This document shows positions 30,298 through 38,968 of a stretch of DNA of 44,242 nt, one piece after another. The stretch is from Candidatus Aenigmatarchaeota archaeon. Its GTDB lineage: Archaea > Aenigmatarchaeota > Aenigmatarchaeia > QMZP01. Position 1 is the first letter of the stretch; every line of letters starts with the position of its first letter. The notes beneath the pieces were generated by a model. That model made no database searches, was not told where the DNA came from, and was given only the letters and a program-made list of their open reading frames with translations. The translations under genes were made by a program, and so were the position numbers. The stretch covers positions 1 to 44,242 of the forward strand of contig DAOVCJ010000006.1 of NCBI GenBank assembly GCA_030670085.1, given 5' to 3'.

Positions 30298-30696
30298 CTA
30301 GTTCACTATCTTTATCTTCATCTCTTCTGCCTTCTTTATGATTTCTGTCCTCTTCCTCTTTCCAACTGATGATGATATGAGAGCGATTTCTTTCCCGGGG
30401 TTCAGCTTCTCGAGTTCATTCGGGTTTGAGATTCTGACCTCTCTGTACCCGTATCTCGTCAGGCCCTTTACGCTTCTCGGAGAACCATAACCAACCTTCG
30501 GAAGCCTGCCCCTTGCCCTTTCATGCTTCCTCAGTTTTGAATGCCTTCCCCTTGGTCTCCTCCAGGCCTTTTTCAGTTTTTTCAGTCTGTACCCCTCCTG
30601 CCTTGAAAAGCCTGGCTTTTTCTTCTTCATTTTCTTTCTCACCTTTAGCATGGGCCTGGATTCCTTCCTGACCCTGTTGGTTTTTTTCCTATTCAT
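30298..30696 (-). CDS. rpl32e: Ribosomal protein L32e
   Basis: This protein of the large subunit has 132 residues from the ATG at 30696, which follows GGTGAGA by 2-3 nt; a GTG at 30705 is an alternative. The L32e core is clear: P-G-F-S-R-Q-E-G-Y-R-L-K-K-L, W-R-R-P-R-G-R-H-S-K-L-R, the P-K-V-G-Y-G-S-P-R segment and the G-x-x-x-A-x-I-S-S-S-V-G-K-R-K-R C-terminal part. The N-terminal 35 residues are a basic tail. It overlaps the end of rpl6 by 8 nt. L6-L32e is the normal archaeal order inside the S10/spc ribosomal operon, but here the pair trails the RNA polymerase genes. Confidence 0.95.
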   Translation of the reverse strand: MNRKKTNRVRKESRPMLKVRKKMKKKKPGFSRQEGYRLKKLKKAWRRPRGRHSKLRKHERARGRLPKVGYGSPRSVKGLTRYGYREVRISNPNELEKLNPGKEIALISSSVGKRKRTEIIKKAEEMKIKIVN

Positions 30697-31240
30697 TCTT
30701 CTCACCCTCTGTTGGTTCTTCTATGGGTTTACACTTCTGGATCAGGTGGCAGCCATCCTGGAAAACCCTCCTGTCATAACCCTTGACCTTTGTTGTAAGC
30801 TCTATGTTCGCGGCTGTCTGGCCAACATCATCCTTGTCTATCCCTGTTATCACGACTTCATCCTTCTTTACATCAACCTTTGCGTCACCGACTATCTTTG
30901 CGGTCCTTGGCTTCCTCTCTCCCATGAAGTTCTGTATGATTACTTTTTCATCCTCTATGTTGAATTTTACAGGGAAATGGGAATAGACTGTCTTGAGCCT
31001 AGCCTCCCATCCCTGGGTAACACCGATTATCATGTTCCTCAGATGGGCGCTCCAGGTTCCTACCATCGCTTTCTCCTTTCTCCTTTCAGAGCCCGAGCTG
31101 AGTATAACCTCCTTGTCCTTTATGTCCACCTTCACTCCCTTCGGGGATTTTCTCATCTCTCCCTTCGGGCCCTTGACTACCAGATTCCCCTGCTCCACTC
31201 CAACGGTTACACCGTCAGGAATTTCAACTTTTTTCTGCAT
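30689..31240 (-). CDS. rpl6: Ribosomal protein L6 (uL6)
   Basis: This 183-residue protein of the large subunit starts with V-E-I-P-D-G-V-T-V, contains V-V-K-G-P-K-G-E, A-H-L-R-N-M-I-I-G-V-T-Q-G-W, and the family motif K-V-D-V-K-K-D-E-V-V-I-T-G-I-D-K-D-D-V-G, ending with V-F-Q-D-G. A GGTGATT ribosome site precedes the ATG by about 4 nt. The acidic/polar C-terminal tail overlaps the start of rpl32e. It is separated from rpoA'' by only 50 nt, so it may be read from the polymerase operon. Confidence 0.96.
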   Translation of the reverse strand: MQKKVEIPDGVTVGVEQGNLVVKGPKGEMRKSPKGVKVDIKDKEVILSSGSERRKEKAMVGTWSAHLRNMIIGVTQGWEARLKTVYSHFPVKFNIEDEKVIIQNFMGERKPRTAKIVGDAKVDVKKDEVVITGIDKDDVGQTAANIELTTKVKGYDRRVFQDGCHLIQKCKPIEEPTEGEKNE

Positions 31241-31290
31241 ACAATCACCGCTAATTAAGAAAATTAACCGTAAATGATATAAATTGTTTT

Positions 31291-32523
31291 CTATTTCTTC
31301 TTTCTGGGCTTCTTTGCCTTCTTGGGCTTTGTTTTTTTAGGTTTCGCTGGCTTCTTGGGTTTCTTGGTTTTTTTCGGTTTCGCTGCCCTCCTTGGCTTTT
31401 CTTTCTTCTCCCGCTTTCCTGCAAGCCCTGGGATTCTGCCAATCAGGGTGAATGCACCTGTTCCTATGGGGGCAACCTGATTCATCATTATGTTTTCTAT
31501 GGTTCCCTTCATATCGTCCTTCTCTCCCCTTATGGCTGCGTTGGTCAGGTGTTTTTTGGTCTCCTCAAACGAAGCCCTAACAAGGACAGATGCCTTTTGG
31601 CCTGAGATTCCGTATCTTCCGATCGCTCGTATGTTTCCCCTCACGGTCATCAGATCAGCCAGCAGCATGATATATCTCACATCAACCCCAAGTCCCTGCT
31701 CCTCCATTGTATATTTGGCCTGCTTTATTATGACGTTTCTTGCCGCTTCAACGCCCAGAACATCAAGGACCTCGAACATGTTGTTGCCCACTGTCCTGGT
31801 GTAATCAACCCCCTCTATCTCATAAACCTTTTTCAGGTTTGAACCCAGGGTAGTGATTATCCATTCGCCCCCCTCCTTTGTCACAACAACCTGGGATATT
31901 CCCCTTATACCCTTTATGTGCGACTCCAGAAGGGAATACTTGAGCTTGTGCAAATTCTTCAGGTCAACTTTTTTGGGTCTGACAATAAGGTAATCCCCCT
32001 CCACCAATGTCTCAGTGTTTCTGAGCCTTATGCACTTTGAAACCTTCTGGGGATCCATATCCAGGCCTGCAAGTTTTTTCATATCTAACTTGCACCTTAT
32101 CTGGACTTCTGTGAGATCAGTGGTTGTGGAGATGATGACGTCCTTCGCTTTCACTTCCCTTACACTGCTTGCTATCTTCCTTACGCTTTCGATGCTCTGG
32201 TGATCCTTCTCCATATAAACGCTCATGGTTGGTGTTCTGGGCTCCCTCCTGGCATCGAATATCTCGAGCATCCTGGGAAGACCGAGGGTGACCTGTATCC
32301 CTGCAGTACCTGCAAAATGGTAGGTTCTCATGGTCATCTGGGTGGCGGGTTCTGACAGGGACTGGGCAGCTACCACACCAACCGGCTCCTCTGGATCATA
32401 GGAGGATTTTGCGTAGAGTGTCTTGACAATGTCCAGAATCTCTTTCTTCTTCTCTTCTGATGCCCTGTGCTGAGTAAAGTAATCATCCAGCTCTTTCCTT
32501 ACCTTCAGTGGCAACGTGTTCAT
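31291..32523 (-). CDS. rpoA2: DNA-directed RNA polymerase subunit A''
   Basis: This is the C-terminal half of the largest polymerase subunit. The trigger-loop/bridge region is seen as V-G-V-V-A-A-Q-S-L-S-E-P-A-T-Q-M-T-M-R-T, followed by F-H. The later I-G-R-Y-G-I-S-G, S-V-L-V-R-A-S-F-E-E-T and A-P-I-G-T-G-A are conserved. I chose the ATG at 32523 because GGAG lies 9 nt upstream; a GTG at 32541 directly after the rpoA' stop is possible. The last 40 or so residues form a Lys/Pro-rich tail (repeats like K-K-P-A-K-P-K-K-T) not found in ordinary A'' proteins. Confidence 0.97.
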   Translation of the reverse strand: MNTLPLKVRKELDDYFTQHRASEEKKKEILDIVKTLYAKSSYDPEEPVGVVAAQSLSEPATQMTMRTYHFAGTAGIQVTLGLPRMLEIFDARREPRTPTMSVYMEKDHQSIESVRKIASSVREVKAKDVIISTTTDLTEVQIRCKLDMKKLAGLDMDPQKVSKCIRLRNTETLVEGDYLIVRPKKVDLKNLHKLKYSLLESHIKGIRGISQVVVTKEGGEWIITTLGSNLKKVYEIEGVDYTRTVGNNMFEVLDVLGVEAARNVIIKQAKYTMEEQGLGVDVRYIMLLADLMTVRGNIRAIGRYGISGQKASVLVRASFEETKKHLTNAAIRGEKDDMKGTIENIMMNQVAPIGTGAFTLIGRIPGLAGKREKKEKPRRAAKPKKTKKPKKPAKPKKTKPKKAKKPRKKK

Positions 32524-32541
32524 ATCTTTTGCTCCTTTCAC

Positions 32542-35067
32542 CTATATTTTAACTGCCTGGGCTTCGATGAACTCCCTCCAGTCCAGGTTACCCCAGTCGG
32601 ATTTGGAGGGGTCAATCATGTCCTCACCTGCTGTGAACTGCACTATCTGATTGTGGGCATTCCTTATGGACCCGTCATGGTTCACCTTCAGGTCCTGCAG
32701 GGCGTTGACAAGCCTCCTCTGCATGTAACCTGATTTCCTGGTTCTCAGTGATTTATCCATAAGGCCTTCCCTGCCGTTCATGATATTCCAGAATAGCTCG
32801 AACGGTCTGAGGCCGTCCTTAAAACCCCTTGATACAAAACCATGGGATCGTGGGGAAAGATCATAGGGTTTTATGTGGGGCAGGGTCCTGTTAAGATAAC
32901 CCCTCTTTATCCTCTTGCCCAGGATAGTTTCCTGTCCAACAACAGCTGCCATTTGTGTTGTGTTTATCAGGGAACCCTTTGCCCCTGCCGATGACATGAA
33001 ATAGATATCATTTTTCTTAATGTTTTCAGAAACTATGTCTCCTACCCTGCTTACCCCTGATGCCAGAACGTTCATTATCTGCGCTTCCAGAGATTCCTCT
33101 GGCGTCATACCAGGCAGAATCGTAAGTTCCTTCTTGTTATACTGATTTATCAGCTTGTGTGATTCCTTCTCTGCCTTGTCTATCTCCTCTCTTATAGTCT
33201 TATGCGCACCATCAGGCAGATCCAAGTCAGAGATTCCAAGGGAGAAACCCCTCTTCATCAGGAAGGCTGTTCCCAGTCTCCCATAATTGTCTATGAAATC
33301 CTTTATATTATCGTTATCCACAAGCCTGTGCAGTCTGCCTATTATCTTTCCCTTTTCCGCACCCACGCCCACCTTGTCCACAACTCCCCTCTTCAGAATT
33401 CCCCTATCAATCGTGACCCAGCAGTCATAGGGACAGTTCTGCTTCTCGCATGTATCGCAATTCCTGCACGCATGCGCCTTGAATTCTATGTTCAGCTCTT
33501 TAGGTAGCAAAAAGCTGAATATCTCCTTGCCTGTAAATTTCTCCCTGTCAGGCAGATCAATATCAATCCCGGCATCAGATAAAAGCTGTGCGGTCTCCTC
33601 CTTGCTGAGAACGGTTTCCTTCATGGTCAGGAGGTAAACACCTGATATCTGGTCAAGATCCAGTCCTATTATCGGACCTCCGAATTTCGGGGATATTATG
33701 TTGTGCTTGACATCCATAAGGAAGGTAGCCTCTGTTCTCGCTTCCTGTGTCTGCAGGACATGGAGGTTCATCTCGTCTCCATCAAAATCCGCGTTGTAGG
33801 GAGGACATACAGAGGGATTCATTCGGAATGTTTTGTACGGCATAATCCTGACCCTGTGGGCCATTATGGATATTCTGTGAAGGGATGGTTGCCTGTTGAA
33901 GAGAACTATGTCACCGTCCTGGAGCTGCCTCTCCGCGATCCAGTCAGGGCCCATGTTGCTCATCAATTCCTTCTTGTTTTCAATCGTGACCTTTATTCTC
34001 CTTCCGTCTGCCCTGACAACGTAATTGATCTTGTCAAGCTTGAACAGATCTTTTACATACTTGGTGTTGAGTGGTGTTACATATTCGGGGATTGTGAGCT
34101 CCCTCGCAACAATCTCAGGAACACCGACCTCATTTATTGATATCTTGGGGTCAGGAGAGATAACGGTCCTTGCAGAGAAGTTCACCCTCTTTCCTAAGAG
34201 GTTGCCCCTTATCCTTCCCTCCTTTGCCTTCAGTCTCTGAATCAAGCCCTTCAGAGGTCTACCTGACCTATGCCTTGCTAGGGGAATCCCAGTCAGTTCA
34301 TTATCAAAATACGTTGAGATGTGGTATTGAACGAGCTCCCATAAATCATTCAATATGAATTCAGGTGCCCCGATATCGATGTTTTCCTTCAGGCTCTGGT
34401 TTATCCTGACCACATCGACCAGTTTGTGTGTCAGGTCATCTTCTGACCTCTCCCCGCTCTCCAGGGTTATGCTCGGCCTCACTGTTACAGGGGGTATTGG
34501 GAAAAGTGTGACAATGAGCCACTCAGGTCTCCCTCCCCTGAATCCTATCTTTCTCAGATCCTTGTCCGGAATTTTTTCGAACCTCTCCCTTATGGTTTCA
34601 GAATTGAGCTCGTCCTTGTCCTGGTAGAAGGTGTAGGGCTTCACAAAGGTTATCTTCTTCTGCTGTGCCTTGCAGTGGGGACATCTTGAGGGTATGGTCT
34701 TCTCTGAGGATTTTTTCTTCCTTGGTTTCTTTTCCTGTCCCTCTGGAGGCACGATGAGTATTCTCCCGCACTTTTTGCAGACCATCCTGAGCAACTGGTA
34801 AATGGTCTTTGTGTAGAGGACATGGACAATGGGTTTTGCAAGCTCCAGGTATCCGAAATGTCCCATGCACTCCCCTATGCCACCTCCGCATGTTCTGCAG
34901 TGAAGCCCTGGGTCTATCACACCGAGCCTGGGATCCATGACCCCTCCCTCAACAGGGTAACCGTCTGCATCGTAAAGGTCCGAGCTTACAACCCTTACCC
35001 TTGCAAGGGATTTTACTGTCTGTGGTGATATTACCCCGAATGTAATCTCTGAGATTTTTGAAACCAT
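32542..35067 (-). CDS. rpoA1: DNA-directed RNA polymerase subunit A'
   Basis: This is the N-terminal part of the largest subunit, 841 residues. It has an N-terminal zinc site H-C-R-T-C-G-G-G, a second C-x-x-C-G / C-P-H-C knuckle, the lid/rudder region with R-V-N-F-S-A-R-T-V-I-S-P-D-P, and the catalytic Mg loop Y-N-A-D-F-D-G-D-E-M-N-L-H. A Cys-rich insertion (C-R-N-C-D-T-C-E-K-Q-N-C) lies near residue 540. The ATG at 35067 is favoured because AGGAGG lies 7 nt upstream; an ATG at 35073 is too close to it. The start overlaps or touches the end of rpoB'. There is no intein. Confidence 0.97.
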   Translation of the reverse strand: MVSKISEITFGVISPQTVKSLARVRVVSSDLYDADGYPVEGGVMDPRLGVIDPGLHCRTCGGGIGECMGHFGYLELAKPIVHVLYTKTIYQLLRMVCKKCGRILIVPPEGQEKKPRKKKSSEKTIPSRCPHCKAQQKKITFVKPYTFYQDKDELNSETIRERFEKIPDKDLRKIGFRGGRPEWLIVTLFPIPPVTVRPSITLESGERSEDDLTHKLVDVVRINQSLKENIDIGAPEFILNDLWELVQYHISTYFDNELTGIPLARHRSGRPLKGLIQRLKAKEGRIRGNLLGKRVNFSARTVISPDPKISINEVGVPEIVARELTIPEYVTPLNTKYVKDLFKLDKINYVVRADGRRIKVTIENKKELMSNMGPDWIAERQLQDGDIVLFNRQPSLHRISIMAHRVRIMPYKTFRMNPSVCPPYNADFDGDEMNLHVLQTQEARTEATFLMDVKHNIISPKFGGPIIGLDLDQISGVYLLTMKETVLSKEETAQLLSDAGIDIDLPDREKFTGKEIFSFLLPKELNIEFKAHACRNCDTCEKQNCPYDCWVTIDRGILKRGVVDKVGVGAEKGKIIGRLHRLVDNDNIKDFIDNYGRLGTAFLMKRGFSLGISDLDLPDGAHKTIREEIDKAEKESHKLINQYNKKELTILPGMTPEESLEAQIMNVLASGVSRVGDIVSENIKKNDIYFMSSAGAKGSLINTTQMAAVVGQETILGKRIKRGYLNRTLPHIKPYDLSPRSHGFVSRGFKDGLRPFELFWNIMNGREGLMDKSLRTRKSGYMQRRLVNALQDLKVNHDGSIRNAHNQIVQFTAGEDMIDPSKSDWGNLDWREFIEAQAVKI

Positions 35068-35069
35068 AA

Positions 35070-37127
35070 TCATACCTCCTTTGTCCCGAGTTTGGGATAT
35101 ATTCCCATTGATTTCAGTTCATCCAAAGTGAGCTTGAAGGCATAAGAAGTCTCGACCCATACAATCTCTGAATCCTTGCACACCGCACAGTAGCTCTTGT
35201 TCTTTGCTATGTCACGTATGGCGACCAGGCCGCACTTGGTGCATATTGGAATCATGGTCTTGTCAGAATCGAACCTCTCCTTCAGGGTAAGAACTGCTCC
35301 GTGGCCAATCAGGCACTGCTGCTCCATCTCCCCCAGCCTTAACCCCCCTCTCTTTGCTCTACCCTCTGTCGGTTGCTTGGTAAGGAGGGTTACGGGTCCC
35401 CTTGATCTTGCATGTATCTTGTCAGAAACCATGTGGTCAAGCTTCATGTAGTAGGCCAATCCTGTGAATATCATAACCTCGTATTTTGTTCCCTTGTTCC
35501 CGTCATACAAAACTTGCTTTCCATCGTCCCTGAATCCCATGCTCTTCATAGCCTTTCTTATCTCATCCTCCCTCACATGGTTGAATGCCGAGGCGTCCAT
35601 ACTCTTCCCTGCCAGTGCTCCCATCTTTCCGGCCAAAAGCTCTAGGAGCTGACCAATGGTCATCCTGGAGGGAATGGCATGTGGATTGAAAATCAGGTCC
35701 GGTACATTTCCTTCTGCAGTGAAGGGCATGTCCTCGTGGGGAACGAGAAGTGATATCACGCCCTTCTGACCGTGCCTTGAGGCGAGTTTGTCACCAATCT
35801 CCAGAATCCTCTGGTCCCTTATCCTTACCTTGATGAGCTGGTCAGAATCCACTGTTTCGGAAATCAGGATATCGTCCACGATTCCCTCCTCTCCATACCT
35901 AACAGTAACAGATGTTTCCCTTCTGTTCTCTATGTCAGCCGCAAAATCCTCAGCAGAAAGGAACCTCAGGGGAGAAACCTTTCCTATCAGGACAGAATCT
36001 GACACCACCCTTGTTTCCGGGTTTGTTATCCCGTCTGCCCCAATATCCATATAAGCTTCTTCACCTAGGTATCCCTTTATTCCAGGTTCGGGAACCCGTA
36101 TTTCGTCTTCCTGGCCTCCCCAGTACTTCTTCTTTATGGTCTCATAGGTTCTGAAATAGATTGACCTGAACAATCCCCTCTCAACGGAGGATTTGTTTAT
36201 AACAGTTGCGTCATTCAGGTTATAACCATCATGGCACATTATTGCAACCACAACATTCTGTCCTTCTGGGTATTCATCAAGAATATCACTTATGTTGGTT
36301 CTTACAAGCGGTGCCTGTGGGTATGAAAGAATGTTGAACTTGGTATCCGCTCTCACTGGGAAATTGCTTGCCATCAGGCCTATTGCCTGACCAACCATCT
36401 TTGCTCCATAGTTTATTCTGTCCCCCCTGTTATATTCAGGGTAGGGGATAAGGGCAGCTGACGTCCCTAGTATGGTTATGGGGTCTATCTCCAGATGTGT
36501 ATGCTCCTTCCCCAAATCCTCTGGTTTCAGTGCAATGTACGTGTTCTCCTCTTCCTCTGCATCCAGGTATTCAATTATTCCATGCTGTGTAAGGTATGAC
36601 CAGTTTATCTCATCCTTGTTGAGCTTTTTCAGTATCTTATCAGTAAGCTTTGGCTTCCCGTTCTCCACTATTATAAGGGGTCTTCTTGTCCTGCCATGGC
36701 TTGTGTTCACCCTCACCTCTCCAAATTCAGGATGGTACGCGACATTCATCTGTTGGGATATCAGTCCCATTCTCCTCTTCTTCCTCAGGTTCTCAACAAA
36801 CTCGACTGGGTTCTTTATTTCGCCAACAACCCTTCCGTTGAAGTACACATCATTCTTTCCGCTAACCCGTTTCTCAACTACCCTGATTTCAGGCCTTCTG
36901 GCTTCATATCTTATGGGTTTGGGTTTTCTGGCTTCGGGTTCCCTTCTAATCCTTCTCTCTAACTTTGGTTTCCTTGTTGGTTTTCTCATTGGCTTCTTTG
37001 CTGGTTTTTTTGTTGGTTTTCTCACTGGTTTTTTTGTCAGCCTTCTTTTTGGTCTTTTCATTGGGCTTTTCGTAAGCTTTTTCTTCACCTTCTTTGCTGG
37101 CTTCCTTAACGCCTTTTTCCTTTTCAT
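35070..37127 (-). CDS. rpoB1: DNA-directed RNA polymerase subunit B' with long basic N-tail
   Basis: This is the C-terminal half of the second-largest subunit, 685 residues. The conserved part has M-C-H-D-G-Y-N-L-N-D-A, G-D-K-L-A-S-R-H-G-Q-K-G-V, P-D-L-I-F-N-P-H-A-I-P-S-R-M-T and a C-terminal zinc clamp (C-x-x-C ... C-x-x-C). The first 55 or so residues are a repeated Lys/Arg/Pro sequence (units such as K-K-P-V-R-K-P-T), with a further basic linker to about residue 92. Ordinary B' subunits begin close to the conserved fold, so this tail is unusual. A GAGTGATT ribosome site precedes the ATG by 3 nt. It follows rpoB'' by 4 nt. Confidence 0.97.
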   Translation of the reverse strand: MKRKKALRKPAKKVKKKLTKSPMKRPKRRLTKKPVRKPTKKPAKKPMRKPTRKPKLERRIRREPEARKPKPIRYEARRPEIRVVEKRVSGKNDVYFNGRVVGEIKNPVEFVENLRKKRRMGLISQQMNVAYHPEFGEVRVNTSHGRTRRPLIIVENGKPKLTDKILKKLNKDEINWSYLTQHGIIEYLDAEEEENTYIALKPEDLGKEHTHLEIDPITILGTSAALIPYPEYNRGDRINYGAKMVGQAIGLMASNFPVRADTKFNILSYPQAPLVRTNISDILDEYPEGQNVVVAIMCHDGYNLNDATVINKSSVERGLFRSIYFRTYETIKKKYWGGQEDEIRVPEPGIKGYLGEEAYMDIGADGITNPETRVVSDSVLIGKVSPLRFLSAEDFAADIENRRETSVTVRYGEEGIVDDILISETVDSDQLIKVRIRDQRILEIGDKLASRHGQKGVISLLVPHEDMPFTAEGNVPDLIFNPHAIPSRMTIGQLLELLAGKMGALAGKSMDASAFNHVREDEIRKAMKSMGFRDDGKQVLYDGNKGTKYEVMIFTGLAYYMKLDHMVSDKIHARSRGPVTLLTKQPTEGRAKRGGLRLGEMEQQCLIGHGAVLTLKERFDSDKTMIPICTKCGLVAIRDIAKNKSYCAVCKDSEIVWVETSYAFKLTLDELKSMGIYPKLGTKEV
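36960..37127 (-). repeat. Tandem Lys/Pro codon repeat in rpoB'
   Basis: The 5' end of rpoB' repeats a 12-15 bp unit coding K-K-P-x-R/K-K-P; on the plus strand it reads as recurring GGTTTTTTTGTTGGTTTTCT-like units. It encodes a low-complexity tail and creates a long, spurious hydrophobic frame on the plus strand. Confidence 0.7.
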
Positions 37128-37131
37128 AGAA

Positions 37132-38586
37132 TCACTCAGATGTTATGATTTTATTTATCCTCTCATTCTCCTTTTCCGGCAGGCCCGGGGTTATCTCTGA
37201 CATTATGGCCAGATGTTTTCTGAGTCCTATGCTTGAACCCTCAGGCGTTTCCGCCGGATCCAGTCTGCCCCACTCTGTCGGGTGGATCTGCCTGGCCTTG
37301 AAGTGTTCTTGAGTAGAAGTGAGCGGGGATATTATCGACCTGAGATGAGAAATAGTCTTTACGTAAGAGCTCCTGTCGAGCCTCTGGGAAACGCCTGTTC
37401 TCCCCCCGATCCAGTTCCCGGTTGCGAGGGAGGAGAGTATCTGCTTGGTCACGGCGTTTGCCTCTATTATCCCCTGCATGGAGGGTTTCTTTCCCCTCTT
37501 CACAAGCTTCTGGTAATTATAATTCATCTTTGCAAGCAGGCCCCATCTCCCAAGCATTATAGACCTGAAGAGCTGGCCCATTAGTTCACCGGACATCAAA
37601 AGACGTTTGTTGGAGTAGTGGTCGATATCGTCCTGGGGAATCATATCCAGGGCAAGCATCACTGTCTTCTTCACAATCTTTGAAAGAACCTCTGCCTTTT
37701 CCATTCTGCTTGAGGTTTCCTGTCCTACGTGCGGGAGCAGGTATCTGTCAAGGATTTGGTTAACCCTCTCTATCCTGTAATCCTCAGATACCCTGAGCTT
37801 CCTTCCTATGACATCTATCGCCTCATCAGAATTGCTAACCTCGCACTGATATAGATTAATATAGAGCTCATTCAGTATCCTCGGGTCATCAGAAATAGAA
37901 AGGCATATGTCCTTGTCGGTTTCAAGGCCAAGGGCCTTAAGAAGAACAATAATGGAGACCTTCTTGATATTTGCAAAGGATATGCTTATCTCTCCGTCAG
38001 GCTTCCTCTCTATAATATGCCTCTGCTTGAATCCGGAGCGCTCGGAGTTTATCCTGACTGATATGAAGTCTCCCTCCTTTTCAAATATGGGCTTGTTCGG
38101 GCTTATCTCCTCTATCAGAACCAGAACCCTTTCTGTTCCGTTAACAATGAAGTACCCGCCCGGGTCCTTCGGGTCCTCCCCGTTATGGATAAGCTCCTTG
38201 TCTGTTAAACCGTGAGTAGAACAGAGCTTTGACTTGACCATTATTGGGAGGTCGCCGATGTGAACCTTCTCGGGTTTCTCCTGAATCCCATTGACTATGG
38301 GTGTGATGTCAACAAATACGGGTGCAGAATACGTAAGGTTTCGAACCCTTGCCTCGTTCGGGTATATCTGTCTGGTAGAACCGTCTGCCTCCTTAACAGT
38401 CGGACTTCCAATCTCAACCTTCCCGAACTTCATTTTCATGTCACCAAGCTCAGGATTCATCCTAACTGTCTCTATCTCATTTATTATGTTCTGCATCCCC
38501 TCTTCCACGAAGTGGTTAAAGGATTCTATCTGGAAATCAACCCATCCTCTTTCCTTCTCTATGCTCCTGTACAGGGACATGAACAT
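37132..38586 (-). CDS. rpoB2: DNA-directed RNA polymerase subunit B''
   Basis: This is the N-terminal half of the second-largest subunit, 484 residues. It starts with Y-R-S-I-E-K-E-R-G-W-V-D-F-Q-I-E-S-F-N, and contains G-Y-F-I-V-N-G-T-E-R-V-L-V-L-I-E, R-L-L-M-S-G-E-L-M, and ends after H-P-T-E-W-G-R-L-D-P-A-E-T-P-E-G with S-I-G-L-R-K-H-L. The split point is the normal archaeal B''/B' one. GGTGAT lies 5-6 nt before the ATG. Its leader carries a hairpin-family element (38605-38643). The AbrB gene lies between it and rpoH. Confidence 0.97.
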   Translation of the reverse strand: MFMSLYRSIEKERGWVDFQIESFNHFVEEGMQNIINEIETVRMNPELGDMKMKFGKVEIGSPTVKEADGSTRQIYPNEARVRNLTYSAPVFVDITPIVNGIQEKPEKVHIGDLPIMVKSKLCSTHGLTDKELIHNGEDPKDPGGYFIVNGTERVLVLIEEISPNKPIFEKEGDFISVRINSERSGFKQRHIIERKPDGEISISFANIKKVSIIVLLKALGLETDKDICLSISDDPRILNELYINLYQCEVSNSDEAIDVIGRKLRVSEDYRIERVNQILDRYLLPHVGQETSSRMEKAEVLSKIVKKTVMLALDMIPQDDIDHYSNKRLLMSGELMGQLFRSIMLGRWGLLAKMNYNYQKLVKRGKKPSMQGIIEANAVTKQILSSLATGNWIGGRTGVSQRLDRSSYVKTISHLRSIISPLTSTQEHFKARQIHPTEWGRLDPAETPEGSSIGLRKHLAIMSEITPGLPEKENERINKIITSE

Positions 38587-38604
38587 TCAAATCACCCTTT
38601 ACAC

Positions 38605-38643
38605 GACGGCTTGCCTTGATATAAACAAGCCGTTTCACGCTTT
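38605..38643 (-). repeat. Hairpin-family element between AbrB gene and rpoB''
   Basis: On the minus strand AAAAGCGTGAAACGGCTTG is followed by a 12-nt loop (TTTATATCAAGG) and CAAGCCGTC. The 8-9 bp stem and the AAGCGT 5' flank match the tRNA T-loop introns. It starts directly after the AbrB stop codon and ends 18 nt before the rpoB'' ATG, so it must be in the leader or intercistronic RNA. Confidence 0.75.
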
Positions 38644-38823
38644 TTACAACTCCACTTCCTTATCAAACTCCATTTTCTTTATTATCAGGTTTCCATTGAC
38701 CGTTATCACGAACTGAATCATATCGCCTTTCTTCATCCCCAATTTCTTCCTTATATCCTTTGGGATAGTTATCTGCCCTTGCTTCGTAATCACCGAGGTT
38801 CCTATGACGGATGCCTTAACCAT
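38644..38823 (-). CDS. Small AbrB-family (SpoVT/AbrB) DNA-binding protein
   Basis: This 59-residue frame from the ATG at 38823 has the AbrB swapped-hairpin pattern: T-S-V-I-T-K-Q-G-Q-I-T-I-P-K-D-I-R-K-K-L-G, then K-K-G-D-M-I-Q-F and a last strand N-L-I-I-K-K-M. A TATA-like TTAATAAATACTTAAAG lies about 25-35 nt upstream, so it may be leaderless. It sits between rpoH and rpoB'', which are usually adjacent in archaea. It may be an antitoxin-like or regulatory AbrB, but no toxin gene is next to it. It could regulate the polymerase operon. Confidence 0.82.
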   Translation of the reverse strand: MVKASVIGTSVITKQGQITIPKDIRKKLGMKKGDMIQFVITVNGNLIIKKMEFDKEVEL

Positions 38824-38968
38824 ATTAATATATTATCTTTAAGTATTTATTAATTTTACTATTTATCGCCTATTTCCCACCTGTTTCCAGCTCATTTCCC
38901 ACGCGACCGTTCGCAATTCACAACCTTCGCCCTTTGCATACCTATGGATATACTAAAGAAGGTATGTT

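Noticed and set aside
36472-37200. A 242-codon hydrophobic frame on the plus strand
   Set aside because: It is the antisense of the rpoB' 5' end; reverse-reading Lys/Pro codons gives Phe/Leu/Gly-rich, membrane-like sequence. The rpoB' frame is certain.
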